Below, piece by piece: positions 7,627-16,488 of a stretch of DNA of 64,000 nt. Origin of the DNA: Alistipes sp. Zagget8. GTDB lineage: Bacteria > Bacteroidota > Bacteroidia > Bacteroidales > Rikenellaceae. Below the pieces are notes generated by a model that was not told where the DNA came from, made no database searches, and worked only from the letters and a program-made list of their open reading frames with translations. The translations under genes and the position numbers were made by a program. Location of the stretch: positions 502,810-566,809 of the forward strand of contig MSHJ01000009.1 of the NCBI GenBank assembly GCA_001941065.1. The letters run 5' to 3'. The stretch's first letter is position 1. Each line of letters begins with the position of its first letter.

Positions 7627-9486
7627 ATGAGTTTCATGTATAATCCCTATCCGTATGACGATCCGCGGGCCGTCAACCGCCCGACCCTCCCGAAGAAGAC
7701 CGTCGAGGCGGTCGTCGGCGGAACCCCCAAGGCTGCCGCGGCTCTGGCCGCCGATGTCATGGGCCGGCTCAAGGCCGCTCCCGGAAAGAACGTCGTCGTG
7801 GCATTCGACGGCTACGCCACGGCCGACTGGACGCGGATGGTCAACCTGCTCTCGCAGCAGCTTATCGGAAAAGGAATCGACGTGGAGGCCTTCCCGTTTG
7901 CCGAGGTGTTCAAATCGGAGCAGGAAATCGCCGATATAATCGACTCCAACCTGGAGTGGGACACCACGAAAGACCCTTCGCTGCTGTTCGGACGCCTGAT
8001 CAAGCGGAGTTTCGAAGATTTCTTCGATACCCGGAAGGTGGCTGCATTCAGGTCGCGCCTGGAGGGGCTGAAAGCTCCCGTGGAGAAAGGCCGCGTGCTG
8101 ATTGTCTTCGGAAGCGGATGTCTGGTGAAGGAGTTGCTCGGGCTGTACGATGTGAAATGCTATTTCGACGTAACGCCCAAAGAGTCGATCCTGCGTATCC
8201 GCCGCGGCCAGTATGCCAATATGGGCGACAAGGTCGCCCGTCCGGCCAATCTGGTGATTCGCCGCTGCTACTATGCCGATTTCGAAATCGGCGTTCACCA
8301 CCGCGGCGAATTGCTGCGCGGGGCGCTGCTCGATTACTACATGGCTTCGGACAAGCCCGAGCACATCCAGATGATCCCGATGGCGGCGCTGACCGACATC
8401 TTCAAGTCGCTGGCGTCCTATCCGTTCCGCTGCAAGCCGGTCTATCTCGAAGGCGTGTGGGGCGGCACCTACGTCAAGAAACTGCGTAACCTGCCCGATG
8501 CGATGCGCAACTGCGCGTGGGTCTTCGACCTGATCCCGATGGAGGTGTCGATTGTTGTCGAGGCCGGGGCCGAGAAGATCGATTTTCCCTATTTCTCGTT
8601 CGTGCAGAAGGAGGGACATGCCATTATGGGCGACAAATGTGTCGAGAAATTCGGCGGCTATTTTCCCGTCCGCTTCAACTACGACGACACGTATCACAGC
8701 AACGGCAACATGTCGATTCAGGTGCACTCCGGGGCGCAGTACAACCAGGAGAATTTCGGGGAGCTGGGCCGTCAGGACGAGAGCTACTACGTCATTGTGG
8801 CCGCTCACGACGCCAAAACCTTCGTCGGATTCCGCGACGATGCCGATACGGAGCAGTTCATCCGGGACATCAAGCTGGCCGATACGGAGCATAAGCCGGT
8901 CGACTATTTGAAATACGTTCATTACGAGGAGTCGAAACCCGGCCTGCAGGTGATGCTCCCCGCGGGCACGATCCACTCGTCGGGCCGCAACCAGGTGATT
9001 CTGGAGATCGGCAGCCTGACGATCGGTTCCTACACCTATAAACTCTACGACTACCTGCGTGCCGACCTCGACGGAAAGCCCCGTCCCATCCATACGTGGC
9101 ACGGCGAGCGCACGCTCAACTACGATTGCCGCACGAGCTGGCTGCGCGGCAATATCGTCCAGCAGCCCCGCACGGTGCGCGAGGGCGAAGGCTGGGCCGA
9201 GAAGATCGTGGGCGAGTGCGACATGCTCTATTTCTCGCTGCGCCGCCTGGAGTTCGAAAAGTCGATCGAGGACGATACGAACGGTAAGTTCCACGTACTG
9301 GTGCTGGTTGACGGCGAGCATGTGCGTATCCGCTCCGTCGAGCACCCCGAACGCTATTTCGACGCCGAATATATGGATATGGTCGTGGTTCCCGCGGACA
9401 TGGGCCGTTACGTGATCGAGAACCTCCGCACGGAACCCATCTGCGTCCACAAAACGATGCTCAAGGATGGGTTCGACAAAGAATAA
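7627..9486 (+). CDS. Class I mannose-6-phosphate isomerase-like protein with N-terminal kinase-like domain
   Basis: 619 residues, far longer than typical phosphomannose isomerases (about 320-400). The C-terminal half has the type I isomerase cupin: SIQVH with Gln365 and His367, Glu385 in DESYYVI, and AGTIH with His450 followed by LEIGS, which together match the zinc-binding set. The N-terminal part (about residues 25-250) resembles a uridine-kinase-like P-loop fold (VVVAFDGYATADWTRMVNLL), but the Walker A lysine is missing. It sits between an isomerase and a ROK kinase in the same operon, so it probably interconverts a ketose and an aldose phosphate. The kinase-like reading is an inference. 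Confidence 0.75.
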   Translation: MSFMYNPYPYDDPRAVNRPTLPKKTVEAVVGGTPKAAAALAADVMGRLKAAPGKNVVVAFDGYATADWTRMVNLLSQQLIGKGIDVEAFPFAEVFKSEQEIADIIDSNLEWDTTKDPSLLFGRLIKRSFEDFFDTRKVAAFRSRLEGLKAPVEKGRVLIVFGSGCLVKELLGLYDVKCYFDVTPKESILRIRRGQYANMGDKVARPANLVIRRCYYADFEIGVHHRGELLRGALLDYYMASDKPEHIQMIPMAALTDIFKSLASYPFRCKPVYLEGVWGGTYVKKLRNLPDAMRNCAWVFDLIPMEVSIVVEAGAEKIDFPYFSFVQKEGHAIMGDKCVEKFGGYFPVRFNYDDTYHSNGNMSIQVHSGAQYNQENFGELGRQDESYYVIVAAHDAKTFVGFRDDADTEQFIRDIKLADTEHKPVDYLKYVHYEESKPGLQVMLPAGTIHSSGRNQVILEIGSLTIGSYTYKLYDYLRADLDGKPRPIHTWHGERTLNYDCRTSWLRGNIVQQPRTVREGEGWAEKIVGECDMLYFSLRRLEFEKSIEDDTNGKFHVLVLVDGEHVRIRSVEHPERYFDAEYMDMVVVPADMGRYVIENLRTEPICVHKTMLKDGFDKE

Positions 9487-10381
9487 CTGCCGCCTGCTGC
9501 TCGATGTCGGGGGAACGTTCCTCAAATCGGCCGTGGCGGACGCTGCCGGGCAGCTCCTGCCCGGTTCGGAGTTCAGCTGCCCGGTCCGTTCGGAGGGCTC
9601 GCGTGCGGAGATCGAAGGCTCCCTGGCCACGACAGTGGCCAGGGGCGCAGCCTTCGCCGCGGAGCGGGGGATGGAGCTTGCCGGCATCGGCATCGCCATT
9701 CCCGGGCCGTTCGACTATGCGGCCGGCATTCCCCGCATGACGCACAAGTTCCGCAGCATCTACGGCGTCGACCTGCGCGGGGTGCTGCACGCGATGCCCG
9801 GCGTTCCCGCCGATGCGGAGATCCGCTTCATGCAGGACGTGAACGCCGCGCTGGCCGGGGAGATCGCCCGGGGCAATGCCGCCGGATACGGCGCCTCGGC
9901 GCTCGTGTCGCTCGGAACGGGACTGGGTTTCGCCCTGAGCCGTGACGGGCGGGTGCTGTGCAATCCGGCGGGCGGTCCGAAGGTGGTGATTTTCGACCTT
10001 CCCTACCGGGACGGCATTCTGGAGGACTACGCCTCGAAACGGGGATTCCTGCGCATCTACGGTGAGCTTACGGGCCGCACGGACCCGGCGCTGACGGTGG
10101 CCGATCTGGGCCGCATGGCCGGCGAAGGGGATGCCCGGGCCTGCGAGACGTTCGCGACGGTCGGGAGTATTCTGGCCGCCACGCTCCACGACTTGCTTGT
10201 CGAACACGGCATCGAATGCCTCCTGCTGGGCGGTCAGATTTCGCGCTCGTTCGCCTACATGGAGGCGGCCCTGCACGAGGGACTGCGCGATGTCAAGGGG
10301 CTGACCCGCATCGCTCCCGCGGAGCATATCGGCGAAGCGGCCTTTTACGGACTGCTGGCGCAGGCGGACGACGACTGTTAA
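9467..10381 (+). CDS. ROK family sugar kinase
   Basis: 304 residues of the ROK (repressor, ORF, kinase) family. The phosphate-1 loop is LLLDVGGTFLKSAVAD at the N-terminus, GIAIPGPFD follows, and VSLGTGLGFAL is the adenosine-side loop. The usual zinc-binding CxCGxxGCxE signature is absent: the region reads DGILEDYASKRG, with the downstream EDYAS retained. The gene overlaps the isomerase-like gene by 20 bases and is the last member of the operon, so it likely phosphorylates the sugar made upstream. No DNA-binding domain is present, so it is a kinase rather than a repressor. The substrate is unknown. Confidence 0.85.
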   Translation: MGSTKNNCRLLLDVGGTFLKSAVADAAGQLLPGSEFSCPVRSEGSRAEIEGSLATTVARGAAFAAERGMELAGIGIAIPGPFDYAAGIPRMTHKFRSIYGVDLRGVLHAMPGVPADAEIRFMQDVNAALAGEIARGNAAGYGASALVSLGTGLGFALSRDGRVLCNPAGGPKVVIFDLPYRDGILEDYASKRGFLRIYGELTGRTDPALTVADLGRMAGEGDARACETFATVGSILAATLHDLLVEHGIECLLLGGQISRSFAYMEAALHEGLRDVKGLTRIAPAEHIGEAAFYGLLAQADDDC

Positions 10382-10383
10382 GC

Positions 10384-10444
10384 GTTACAACGAACCGTCC
10401 GATTTCGTATATTTGCAGGAGAGGCGGTCGCCTCTCCTGTTTTT
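10384..10444 (+). promoter_or_regulatory. Terminator fused to the promoter of the next gene
   Basis: A -7 box TATATTTG (10408-10415) directly abuts a near-perfect inverted repeat CAGGAGAGGCG / CGCCTCTCCTG (10416-10439) with a T run at 10440-10444. The hairpin can end the ROK operon. If the promoter fires, it would also sit at the 5' end of the oxidase mRNA. The -33 element (TTAC at 10384) is weak. Confidence 0.55.
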
Positions 10445-10458
10445 GAATTGCTGAAAAC

Positions 10459-13290
10459 ATGACCGAAAAATACCGCAGATTCCTGCACGCCGTGCGTGCT
10501 TTCATACCCTGTGAACGGGTTTACACCGACTACCTGCGCCGGCTGGCGTGGGGCACCGATGCGGGGTTTTACCGCCTTGTGCCGCAGATCGTCGTGCGGG
10601 CCGCCGGCGAGGAGGAGGTCGTCCGGCTGATGCGGACGGCTGCCGGGCTGGGCGTGCCCCTGACCTTCCGGGCCGCCGGCACGAGCCTTTCGGGGCAGGC
10701 CGTCAGCGATTCGGTGCTCGTGGTGGCGGGCAAGCATTGGGAGCGCTGCGAGGTGCTCGACGGCGGCCGCGCCGTGCGGCTTCAGCCCGGCGTTGTGGGC
10801 GCCCGGGTCAACGAGGTGCTGAAGCCTTACGGATACCGCTTCCCGCCCGATCCCGCTTCGATCCGAAGCGCCATGGTGGGCGGCATCGTGATGAACAACG
10901 CCTCGGGCATGAACTGCGGCACCCATGCCAACAGCGACCGGATGCTGCTCTCGGCGCGGCTGGTGCTGGCCGACGGCACGCTGCTCGATACGGGCGACAA
11001 GGCGAGCCGCCGGGCCTTTTCAGCGAGTCACGGGGAGTTCCTGCGCACGGTCGAGGCCCTGCGTGACCGGGTCCGCGGGGACAAGGCCCTGACGGAGCGT
11101 ATCCGGCATAAATATTCGATCAAGAACGTCATGGGGCTGAACCTGCTGCCGCTGGTGCAGTCCGACGACCCGTTCGAGATTATCGCCCACCTGCTGGTCG
11201 GCTCCGAGGGGACGCTGGCGTTCCTGGCCGGGGTCACGATGCGCACCGAGCGCGAATACGCGCACAAGGCCAGTGCGATGGTCTATTTCGGCGACATCGG
11301 CGAGGCGAGCCGCGCCGTCGTGGAGATGCGCAAACTGCAGGACGCCGCCGGGGAACGCATCGTGCACAGCGCCGAGATGCTCGACCGCAAGTCGCTGGCT
11401 TCGGTCGGCGATACTGCGGGCGAGGGCCTTACGGCCGTGCTGACCGAGACCAAGGCGCACACGCCGGAGGAGCTGGCCGCCAACGTCGCCCGGATCGAAG
11501 AGCTGCTGGGGCGCTTCGAGCTCCATGTTCCCGCACGCTTTACGGACGATCCGGCGGAGCAGGCGAAATATTGGGCCGTCCGTTCGGGCATCTTTCCGGC
11601 GGTGGGCGGCAGCCGTCCCGCCGGGACCACCTGCCTGATCGAGGACGTCGCCTTCCACATCGAGGACCTGCCCCGGGCCACGGCCGAACTGCAGGCGCTG
11701 ATTGCCCGCCACGGCTACGACGACGCCTGCATCTACGGACACGCCCTCGAGGGCAACTACCATTTCATCATCAACCAGTCGTTTTCGACCCCGGCCGAGG
11801 CGGCGCGTTACGAGGCGCTGATGGACGACGTCGTGGAACTTGTCGTCGGTAAATACGACGGTTCGCTCAAGGCCGAGCACGGCACGGGACGCAACATGGC
11901 GCCCTTCCTCCGCCGCGAGTGGGGCGACGACGCCTATGCCGTGATGCGGGCCGTCAAGGAGCTGTTCGACCCCGCGGGGCTGCTGAATCCCGGGGTGATC
12001 TTCAACGACGATCCCCGCTGCCACCTCTCGCATTTCAAACCCCTGCCGCTGACCGATCCCCTGATCGACCGCTGCATCGAATGCGGATTCTGCGAGGTGA
12101 ACTGCCTGACGTGCGGACTGACCCTCTCGTCGCGCCAGCGCATCGTCGTGCGCCGCGAGATCGCCCGGCTGAAGGCCTCCGGCGAAGACCCGCGCCTCGT
12201 GCGGGAGCTCGAACGCGGCTACCGTTACCCCGGGGAGCAGACCTGCGCCGGGGACGGGCTCTGCTCGACGAGCTGTCCGGTGGGGATTAATACGGGTGAT
12301 TTGACGCATGCCCTGCGTGCCCTGAGGGTGCCGCCCGGGAGTGCGGGACATGCCGCCGGGGAGTTTGCGGCCCGTCGTTTCGCCGGGCTGAAAAACACCC
12401 TGCGACCCGTGCTGACGCTGGCCGACACGGCGCACCGGGTCCTCGGCACACGCACGATGACCGCCGCCGCAAAGGGCCTGCACGCGCTGGGACTGCCCCG
12501 ATGGCTGCCCTCGATGCCGCGGGCCTACCGCCTGCCGGAATCCCTGCTGAAAACATCCGTGCCGGAGCCGGACAAAGTCGTCTATTTCCCGAGCTGTATC
12601 AACCAGACGATGGGCCTTGCCCGCGAGACGCCGGTCGCGGAGCCGCTGCCCGGCAAGATGGTTTCGCTGCTCCGGAAAGCCGGTTATGAGGTGATCTTCC
12701 CCGGGAATATGGAACGCCTCTGCTGCGGCACGATCTGGGAGAGCAAAGGCATGGCCGACATCGCCGACCGCAAGACCGCCGAGCTGGAGGAGGCGCTGTG
12801 GCGTGCCAGCGAAGCGGGCCGCTGGCCGGTGCTGTGCGACCAGAGCCCGTGCCTGCACCGGATGCGCGAGAAGATCGGCCGCATGAAACTCTACGAACCC
12901 GCGGAGTTCATCTGGACCTTCCTGCGCGACCGGCTGGAGTTCCACGCCCGGCCGGAGCCCGTCGCCGTGCACGTCACCTGCTCGATGCGCCGCATGGGGC
13001 TTGCCGGGGTGATTGTTTCGCTGGCACGGCTGTGCGCCGCGGAGGTTGTGGTGCCCGAGGAGGTCGGATGCTGCGGATTCGCCGGTGACCGCGGATTCAC
13101 CCATCCCGAGGTCAACGCCTGGGCCCTGCGCAAACTGCGGCCCGTCATCGAACGCTCGGGCGTGAAGGTGGGCTATTCGAACAGCCGCACGTGCGAAATC
13201 GGGCTTTCGGCCCGTTCGGGCGTGCCCTACGTCTCGATTGTCTACCTGGTGGATGCCTGCACGACACCTAAAGAAACCCCCGGAGCCTGA
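10459..13290 (+). CDS. FAD- and Fe-S-dependent oxidase (D-lactate dehydrogenase/GlpC-like fusion)
   Basis: 943 residues in three parts. The N-terminus is an FAD-binding (PCMH) domain with LTFRAAGTSLSGQAVSDS and GSEGTLAF. A C-terminal FAD-oxidase lobe follows (KAEHGTGRNMAPFL). Two ferredoxin-type clusters come next (CIECGFCEVNC from about residue 539; CAGDGLCSTSCPVG from about 595), then two CCG-type cysteine domains (CCGTIWES; CSMRRMG; GCCGFAGDRGF near 870). This is the layout of membrane-associated D-lactate or D-2-hydroxyacid dehydrogenases that pass electrons to quinone. It has its own likely promoter, so a link to the upstream sugar operon is not certain. Confidence 0.85.
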   Translation: MTEKYRRFLHAVRAFIPCERVYTDYLRRLAWGTDAGFYRLVPQIVVRAAGEEEVVRLMRTAAGLGVPLTFRAAGTSLSGQAVSDSVLVVAGKHWERCEVLDGGRAVRLQPGVVGARVNEVLKPYGYRFPPDPASIRSAMVGGIVMNNASGMNCGTHANSDRMLLSARLVLADGTLLDTGDKASRRAFSASHGEFLRTVEALRDRVRGDKALTERIRHKYSIKNVMGLNLLPLVQSDDPFEIIAHLLVGSEGTLAFLAGVTMRTEREYAHKASAMVYFGDIGEASRAVVEMRKLQDAAGERIVHSAEMLDRKSLASVGDTAGEGLTAVLTETKAHTPEELAANVARIEELLGRFELHVPARFTDDPAEQAKYWAVRSGIFPAVGGSRPAGTTCLIEDVAFHIEDLPRATAELQALIARHGYDDACIYGHALEGNYHFIINQSFSTPAEAARYEALMDDVVELVVGKYDGSLKAEHGTGRNMAPFLRREWGDDAYAVMRAVKELFDPAGLLNPGVIFNDDPRCHLSHFKPLPLTDPLIDRCIECGFCEVNCLTCGLTLSSRQRIVVRREIARLKASGEDPRLVRELERGYRYPGEQTCAGDGLCSTSCPVGINTGDLTHALRALRVPPGSAGHAAGEFAARRFAGLKNTLRPVLTLADTAHRVLGTRTMTAAAKGLHALGLPRWLPSMPRAYRLPESLLKTSVPEPDKVVYFPSCINQTMGLARETPVAEPLPGKMVSLLRKAGYEVIFPGNMERLCCGTIWESKGMADIADRKTAELEEALWRASEAGRWPVLCDQSPCLHRMREKIGRMKLYEPAEFIWTFLRDRLEFHARPEPVAVHVTCSMRRMGLAGVIVSLARLCAAEVVVPEEVGCCGFAGDRGFTHPEVNAWALRKLRPVIERSGVKVGYSNSRTCEIGLSARSGVPYVSIVYLVDACTTPKETPGA

Positions 13291-13307
13291 GCTTCGGGGG
13301 TCTTTTT
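13277..13307. terminator. Bidirectional terminator between oxidase and mutarotase-like genes
   Basis: CCCCCGGAG (13277-13285) pairs with CTTCGGGGG (13292-13300), with one wobble, and five T follow at 13303-13307. The stem includes the oxidase stop codon in its loop. Read leftwards it ends in TTTCTTT, so it can also end the susC-susD operon. Confidence 0.85.
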
Positions 13308-14254
13308 CAGATCAGCAGTTCGTAGTCGATGCGCCACACGCCCGTCTCCCCGGGGAAGACCCGGAACGGCGTGTAGGGTTCGAGGCAGGCGACCGTGGGG
13401 CAGGCCCAGAGGACCATGTGCGACAACTCGCCGCTGCCCGAGGCCCGGATACCCGCTCCCGTGCGGAGGTTGCGGAGACTGAATCCGTACCCCGGCGTCG
13501 CGGGGTCCTGGCTGTGGAGGTCCCCCATGAAGACCGACTCGCCCGGCTCCAGCGGACGGCTGAAAGCGACGCCGTCGGGCGTCAGCGCCACGCTGTCGTA
13601 AGCCTCGCGCCACGTTCCCCCGGGGCGGAACGGGAAATGAATCGAGGTGTCGGGACCCGTGGCCATGCGGTCCAGCGTGAAGAAATTGTGGTTGTAGACA
13701 TGCCCCGTGAGCGGTGCCGGACCGAGGTTCTTGAGCGTGTACTCGATCCGCAGGCCCGGCGCATCGGTCAGCCGCAGCGTCTTGCGGTAGTCGTAGCCGT
13801 ATTCGTCGCTTAGCAGCCGGTGGCGGAACTCGACATGGTTGCGCTCGGCGGTCACCTCCCGGATGCCGGGATCGGCGATCTCGTAGAGCCGGAACCGGTC
13901 GTAGGGCTGATCGGAGAACCTGCGCAGCGTGCCGACCCCGATTTTGAGGAACTCCTCCCCGGGACGCGCCCGTTCGTAACCGATCTGGGTGAACTCGTCC
14001 GCGGGACCCGTCAGGCCGTCGTGCCGCAGGGAATCGTGCCGCGGCTGCCACTCCGAGACGTAGCGATGCCCCCGGCTGCGCAGGTCGCGGACGACGCCGC
14101 TCCAGTCGAAGCGTGTGCCCCGGTAGTAGCCGCATTCGGCATCGGGAAGGCATACGACGGCGGAAACGTGGCGGTTGGCGATGCGCACGACGGGAGCTTC
14201 CGACACCCAGGTACCGGAAGCTCTCGTCGTTGCATTCGGTTGCAGCTCGCGCAT
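13307..14254 (-). CDS. Galactose-mutarotase-like (aldose 1-epimerase-related) protein
   Basis: 315 residues, no signal peptide, predicted all-beta. The N-terminal VVCLPDAECGYYRGTRFDWSGVV, the central YDRFRLYEIADPGIREV and the VYNHNFFTLD region resemble the galactose mutarotase-like beta-sandwich proteins that are widespread in glycan loci. The canonical aldose-1-epimerase His/Glu pair cannot be assigned with certainty: His195 in YNHNF is a candidate. It starts 2 bases after the stop of the DUF6259 gene and is the last gene of the leftward operon. A role in sugar anomer conversion or carbohydrate binding is inferred from fold and context only. Confidence 0.65.
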   Translation of the reverse strand: MRELQPNATTRASGTWVSEAPVVRIANRHVSAVVCLPDAECGYYRGTRFDWSGVVRDLRSRGHRYVSEWQPRHDSLRHDGLTGPADEFTQIGYERARPGEEFLKIGVGTLRRFSDQPYDRFRLYEIADPGIREVTAERNHVEFRHRLLSDEYGYDYRKTLRLTDAPGLRIEYTLKNLGPAPLTGHVYNHNFFTLDRMATGPDTSIHFPFRPGGTWREAYDSVALTPDGVAFSRPLEPGESVFMGDLHSQDPATPGYGFSLRNLRTGAGIRASGSGELSHMVLWACPTVACLEPYTPFRVFPGETGVWRIDYELLI

Positions 14255-14256
14255 GG

Positions 14257-16416
14257 TTATTTCGTCTTTTTGTAAACCAGCACGGCAAGGTCGTATTGGC
14301 CCAGCGTCACCTCGCGGCCGTCGGGCGATACCTGTGCGCCGCCCAGCGTCGAAGCCTCCACGAAGCGGTAGCCCGGAACCTCGATCGCACCCTTCACGGC
14401 TGCTCCCGGCTGCGTGCGGGTGGCCACGACGGCCATGCCGTCGCCGTTGGTGTAGGCGCGGGCCTCGATGCCGGGATTCGACTGCGTGAAACCCTCCGTG
14501 TCGCGGTAGGTGCCGACCAGCAGCAGGTCTTCGTACCTGGCCTTGATGGCGTTCGCCTTGGCCAGGTAAGCCTGGTAGTGCGGCGTCTTGTCGATCAGGT
14601 CGCGGCAGCGGTAGATTTCGATGTCGTTGCGCAGGCCCTTCAGCAGCGTGTTGTTCACGCGGCGTTCGATGTCCGTGTCGTCGCGGATTTCGCGGTCGGA
14701 GATGATGATTTCAGGGAAGGTGTAGCGGAACCAGTCGATAAAGCTGTATTTGCTGGCGGTGGTCTGGTAGATGTGGATGTAGTCGCAGTACTGCGCCGTC
14801 ACGTCGGTCAGCCACTCCGTGCCGAGTGCGAACTCGGGGTCGAAGCTGACGTTGCGGTCGCGGACCATCTTCAGCACCTCGGCCTTGTCGGCGATGACGT
14901 GCATGTTGGGCACGGGGAACTCCCGGCTCAGGTCCCAGTTGGTGGCGCGTTCGCCGTATCCGAGCTGGTCGTAGAAGACGCTGTTGGCGCCGTATTCCCG
15001 GGCGCGGTCGGCCCAGTCGAGGAGCATCTTGCGCCAGATCGGCGCACGGGTGTCGGCCACGACGAACGTGCGGGCGTTGTAGTCGGCCAGGAACGTGCCC
15101 TGACCCGTGAAGCGGTATTGTTCGAAGAGCTCCGCGCCCGTGTTGTCGCGGTAGCAGATCTCTTTGCCCTGGCCGCTCTTGTAGAATTCGCTCTCGCGGT
15201 CGATCAGCTTGCCGTTGAAATAGAGCAGGACCTTGCCGCCGTCCTTCTTGTAGTCGGCGATGGCCTTTTTCCAACCCGCGTCGCCGCCCTGCGCGGGATC
15301 GGCGTTGTAGTGGGGATTGCCGTGGTCCATGCCCGTCTCCCACCATCCGAAGGTGAAGACGGCGTCGGCCCCGACGCTCTCGCCGACATCCTTGATGCGC
15401 CCCGGCAGGTCGGTGTACTTGAACAGCAGTTCGCCGTATTGGTGGCGGAAGATGATCCGTTGCCAGCTGCGCATCTTCTTGACCCACATCGGCGCGTCGC
15501 GGTGGTCCCACCACGTGTCGGCCCAGCGGCGGTAGTGCTTCGAGGTCTCGTGCCACGAACCCGTATAGGGGGCTATGACGTTGGCGTCGCACGTCCACGT
15601 CTCGCCGGCGAAGCAGTGCGGAAACTTGTAGAACCCGGATTCCAGCCGTGTGAACTCACCTTCGGCGTCGGGATAGAGGCGCAGTCCGTGGTTCGTGTCC
15701 TGGAACGTCGTGTCGTGGCTGCCGAAATAGAGGCCCTCCCCGTCGCCCACGTAGGCGAAACAGTTGGAGGCCATACAGCCGCCCGTACCGCCCGTGACGG
15801 TGCGCATCGGGTATTTGGCGTCCATCTGGCGGAATTTCTGCGCCGGGGTCTTGTAGGGCGCGGTGTTGCTGTAACGGAAGATCATTCCCTTGGGGTCGTC
15901 GTACAGCTGGCCGCCGGTGTGGGTGAGCAGCAGCTTGTGGTCCCCGGGAAGCGGCATGTTGCCCACCAGCGGGTAGTGCAGTTCGCGGACGATCGTGTGG
16001 GGCTCGCGGTTCTCGATCTTCGATGCGAAACGCACCTCGTCGCCTTCGAGCGTGATGTCGAGCGTGAGGCACATGTCGAGTTTCACCGCTTCGCGGACGC
16101 TGAAATCGGTGGCGTTCAGGTGGTCGTAGGTCAGCGTGATCGTGTCGCCCCTGCGCGAGATGCGGGGCGTCTGTTCGGCGGGCAGCACCTCGATCTCCTT
16201 GGCCTTCTGCGTGTCGTAGTAGAGGCGCCAGAGGTAGTCGCCGCCGGCGTAATCCCGGCCGGTTTCGAGGTTTTTGATACTGGTCAGGCGGCCCTGATCG
16301 TCCACCGAGACTTGCAGTTTGTCGTTTCGGAGCGTGTTCCCTTTCGGGGCTGCCCCGGCCGCCGGGAACAGCAGGATGCCCGTGCATGCGAGCAGCAATT
16401 TCACCATTTTATTCAT
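14257..16416 (-). CDS. Secreted DUF6259-like putative glycoside hydrolase
   Basis: 719 residues with a signal peptide (MNKMVKLLLACTGILLFPAAGAA). An N-terminal beta-sandwich (about 25-260) leads into a (beta/alpha)8-like barrel with many aromatic and acidic residues: VFTFGWWETGMDHGNPHYN, VLLYFNGKLIDRES, NSVFYDQLGYGE and IIISDREIRDD. It resembles the DUF6259 family, related to GH-D/GH31-type barrels. Asp and Glu in FYDQLGYGE and ISDREI are candidate catalytic residues, but I cannot assign them. It is encoded between susD and a mutarotase-like gene, so it likely acts on the same glycan as the SusC/D pair. Confidence 0.7.
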   Translation of the reverse strand: MNKMVKLLLACTGILLFPAAGAAPKGNTLRNDKLQVSVDDQGRLTSIKNLETGRDYAGGDYLWRLYYDTQKAKEIEVLPAEQTPRISRRGDTITLTYDHLNATDFSVREAVKLDMCLTLDITLEGDEVRFASKIENREPHTIVRELHYPLVGNMPLPGDHKLLLTHTGGQLYDDPKGMIFRYSNTAPYKTPAQKFRQMDAKYPMRTVTGGTGGCMASNCFAYVGDGEGLYFGSHDTTFQDTNHGLRLYPDAEGEFTRLESGFYKFPHCFAGETWTCDANVIAPYTGSWHETSKHYRRWADTWWDHRDAPMWVKKMRSWQRIIFRHQYGELLFKYTDLPGRIKDVGESVGADAVFTFGWWETGMDHGNPHYNADPAQGGDAGWKKAIADYKKDGGKVLLYFNGKLIDRESEFYKSGQGKEICYRDNTGAELFEQYRFTGQGTFLADYNARTFVVADTRAPIWRKMLLDWADRAREYGANSVFYDQLGYGERATNWDLSREFPVPNMHVIADKAEVLKMVRDRNVSFDPEFALGTEWLTDVTAQYCDYIHIYQTTASKYSFIDWFRYTFPEIIISDREIRDDTDIERRVNNTLLKGLRNDIEIYRCRDLIDKTPHYQAYLAKANAIKARYEDLLLVGTYRDTEGFTQSNPGIEARAYTNGDGMAVVATRTQPGAAVKGAIEVPGYRFVEASTLGGAQVSPDGREVTLGQYDLAVLVYKKTK

Positions 16417-16434
16417 GTCTCTCTTCGTTGTTGC

Positions 16435-16476
16435 GGCCCGAACGCCGGACGCCCTTCGCGGGGCGCCCGGCGGGCC
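16435..16476 (-). promoter_or_regulatory. Strong intercistronic hairpin after susD
   Basis: Nested GC-rich arms (GGCCCG...CGGGCC, CGCCGG...CCGGCG, GCCC...GGGC) form a stem of about 16 bp in the 72-base gap between susD and the DUF6259 gene. It has no T run, so it probably raises susC-susD mRNA stability over the downstream genes. Confidence 0.6.
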
Positions 16477-16488
16477 TTGCTTTACGGA

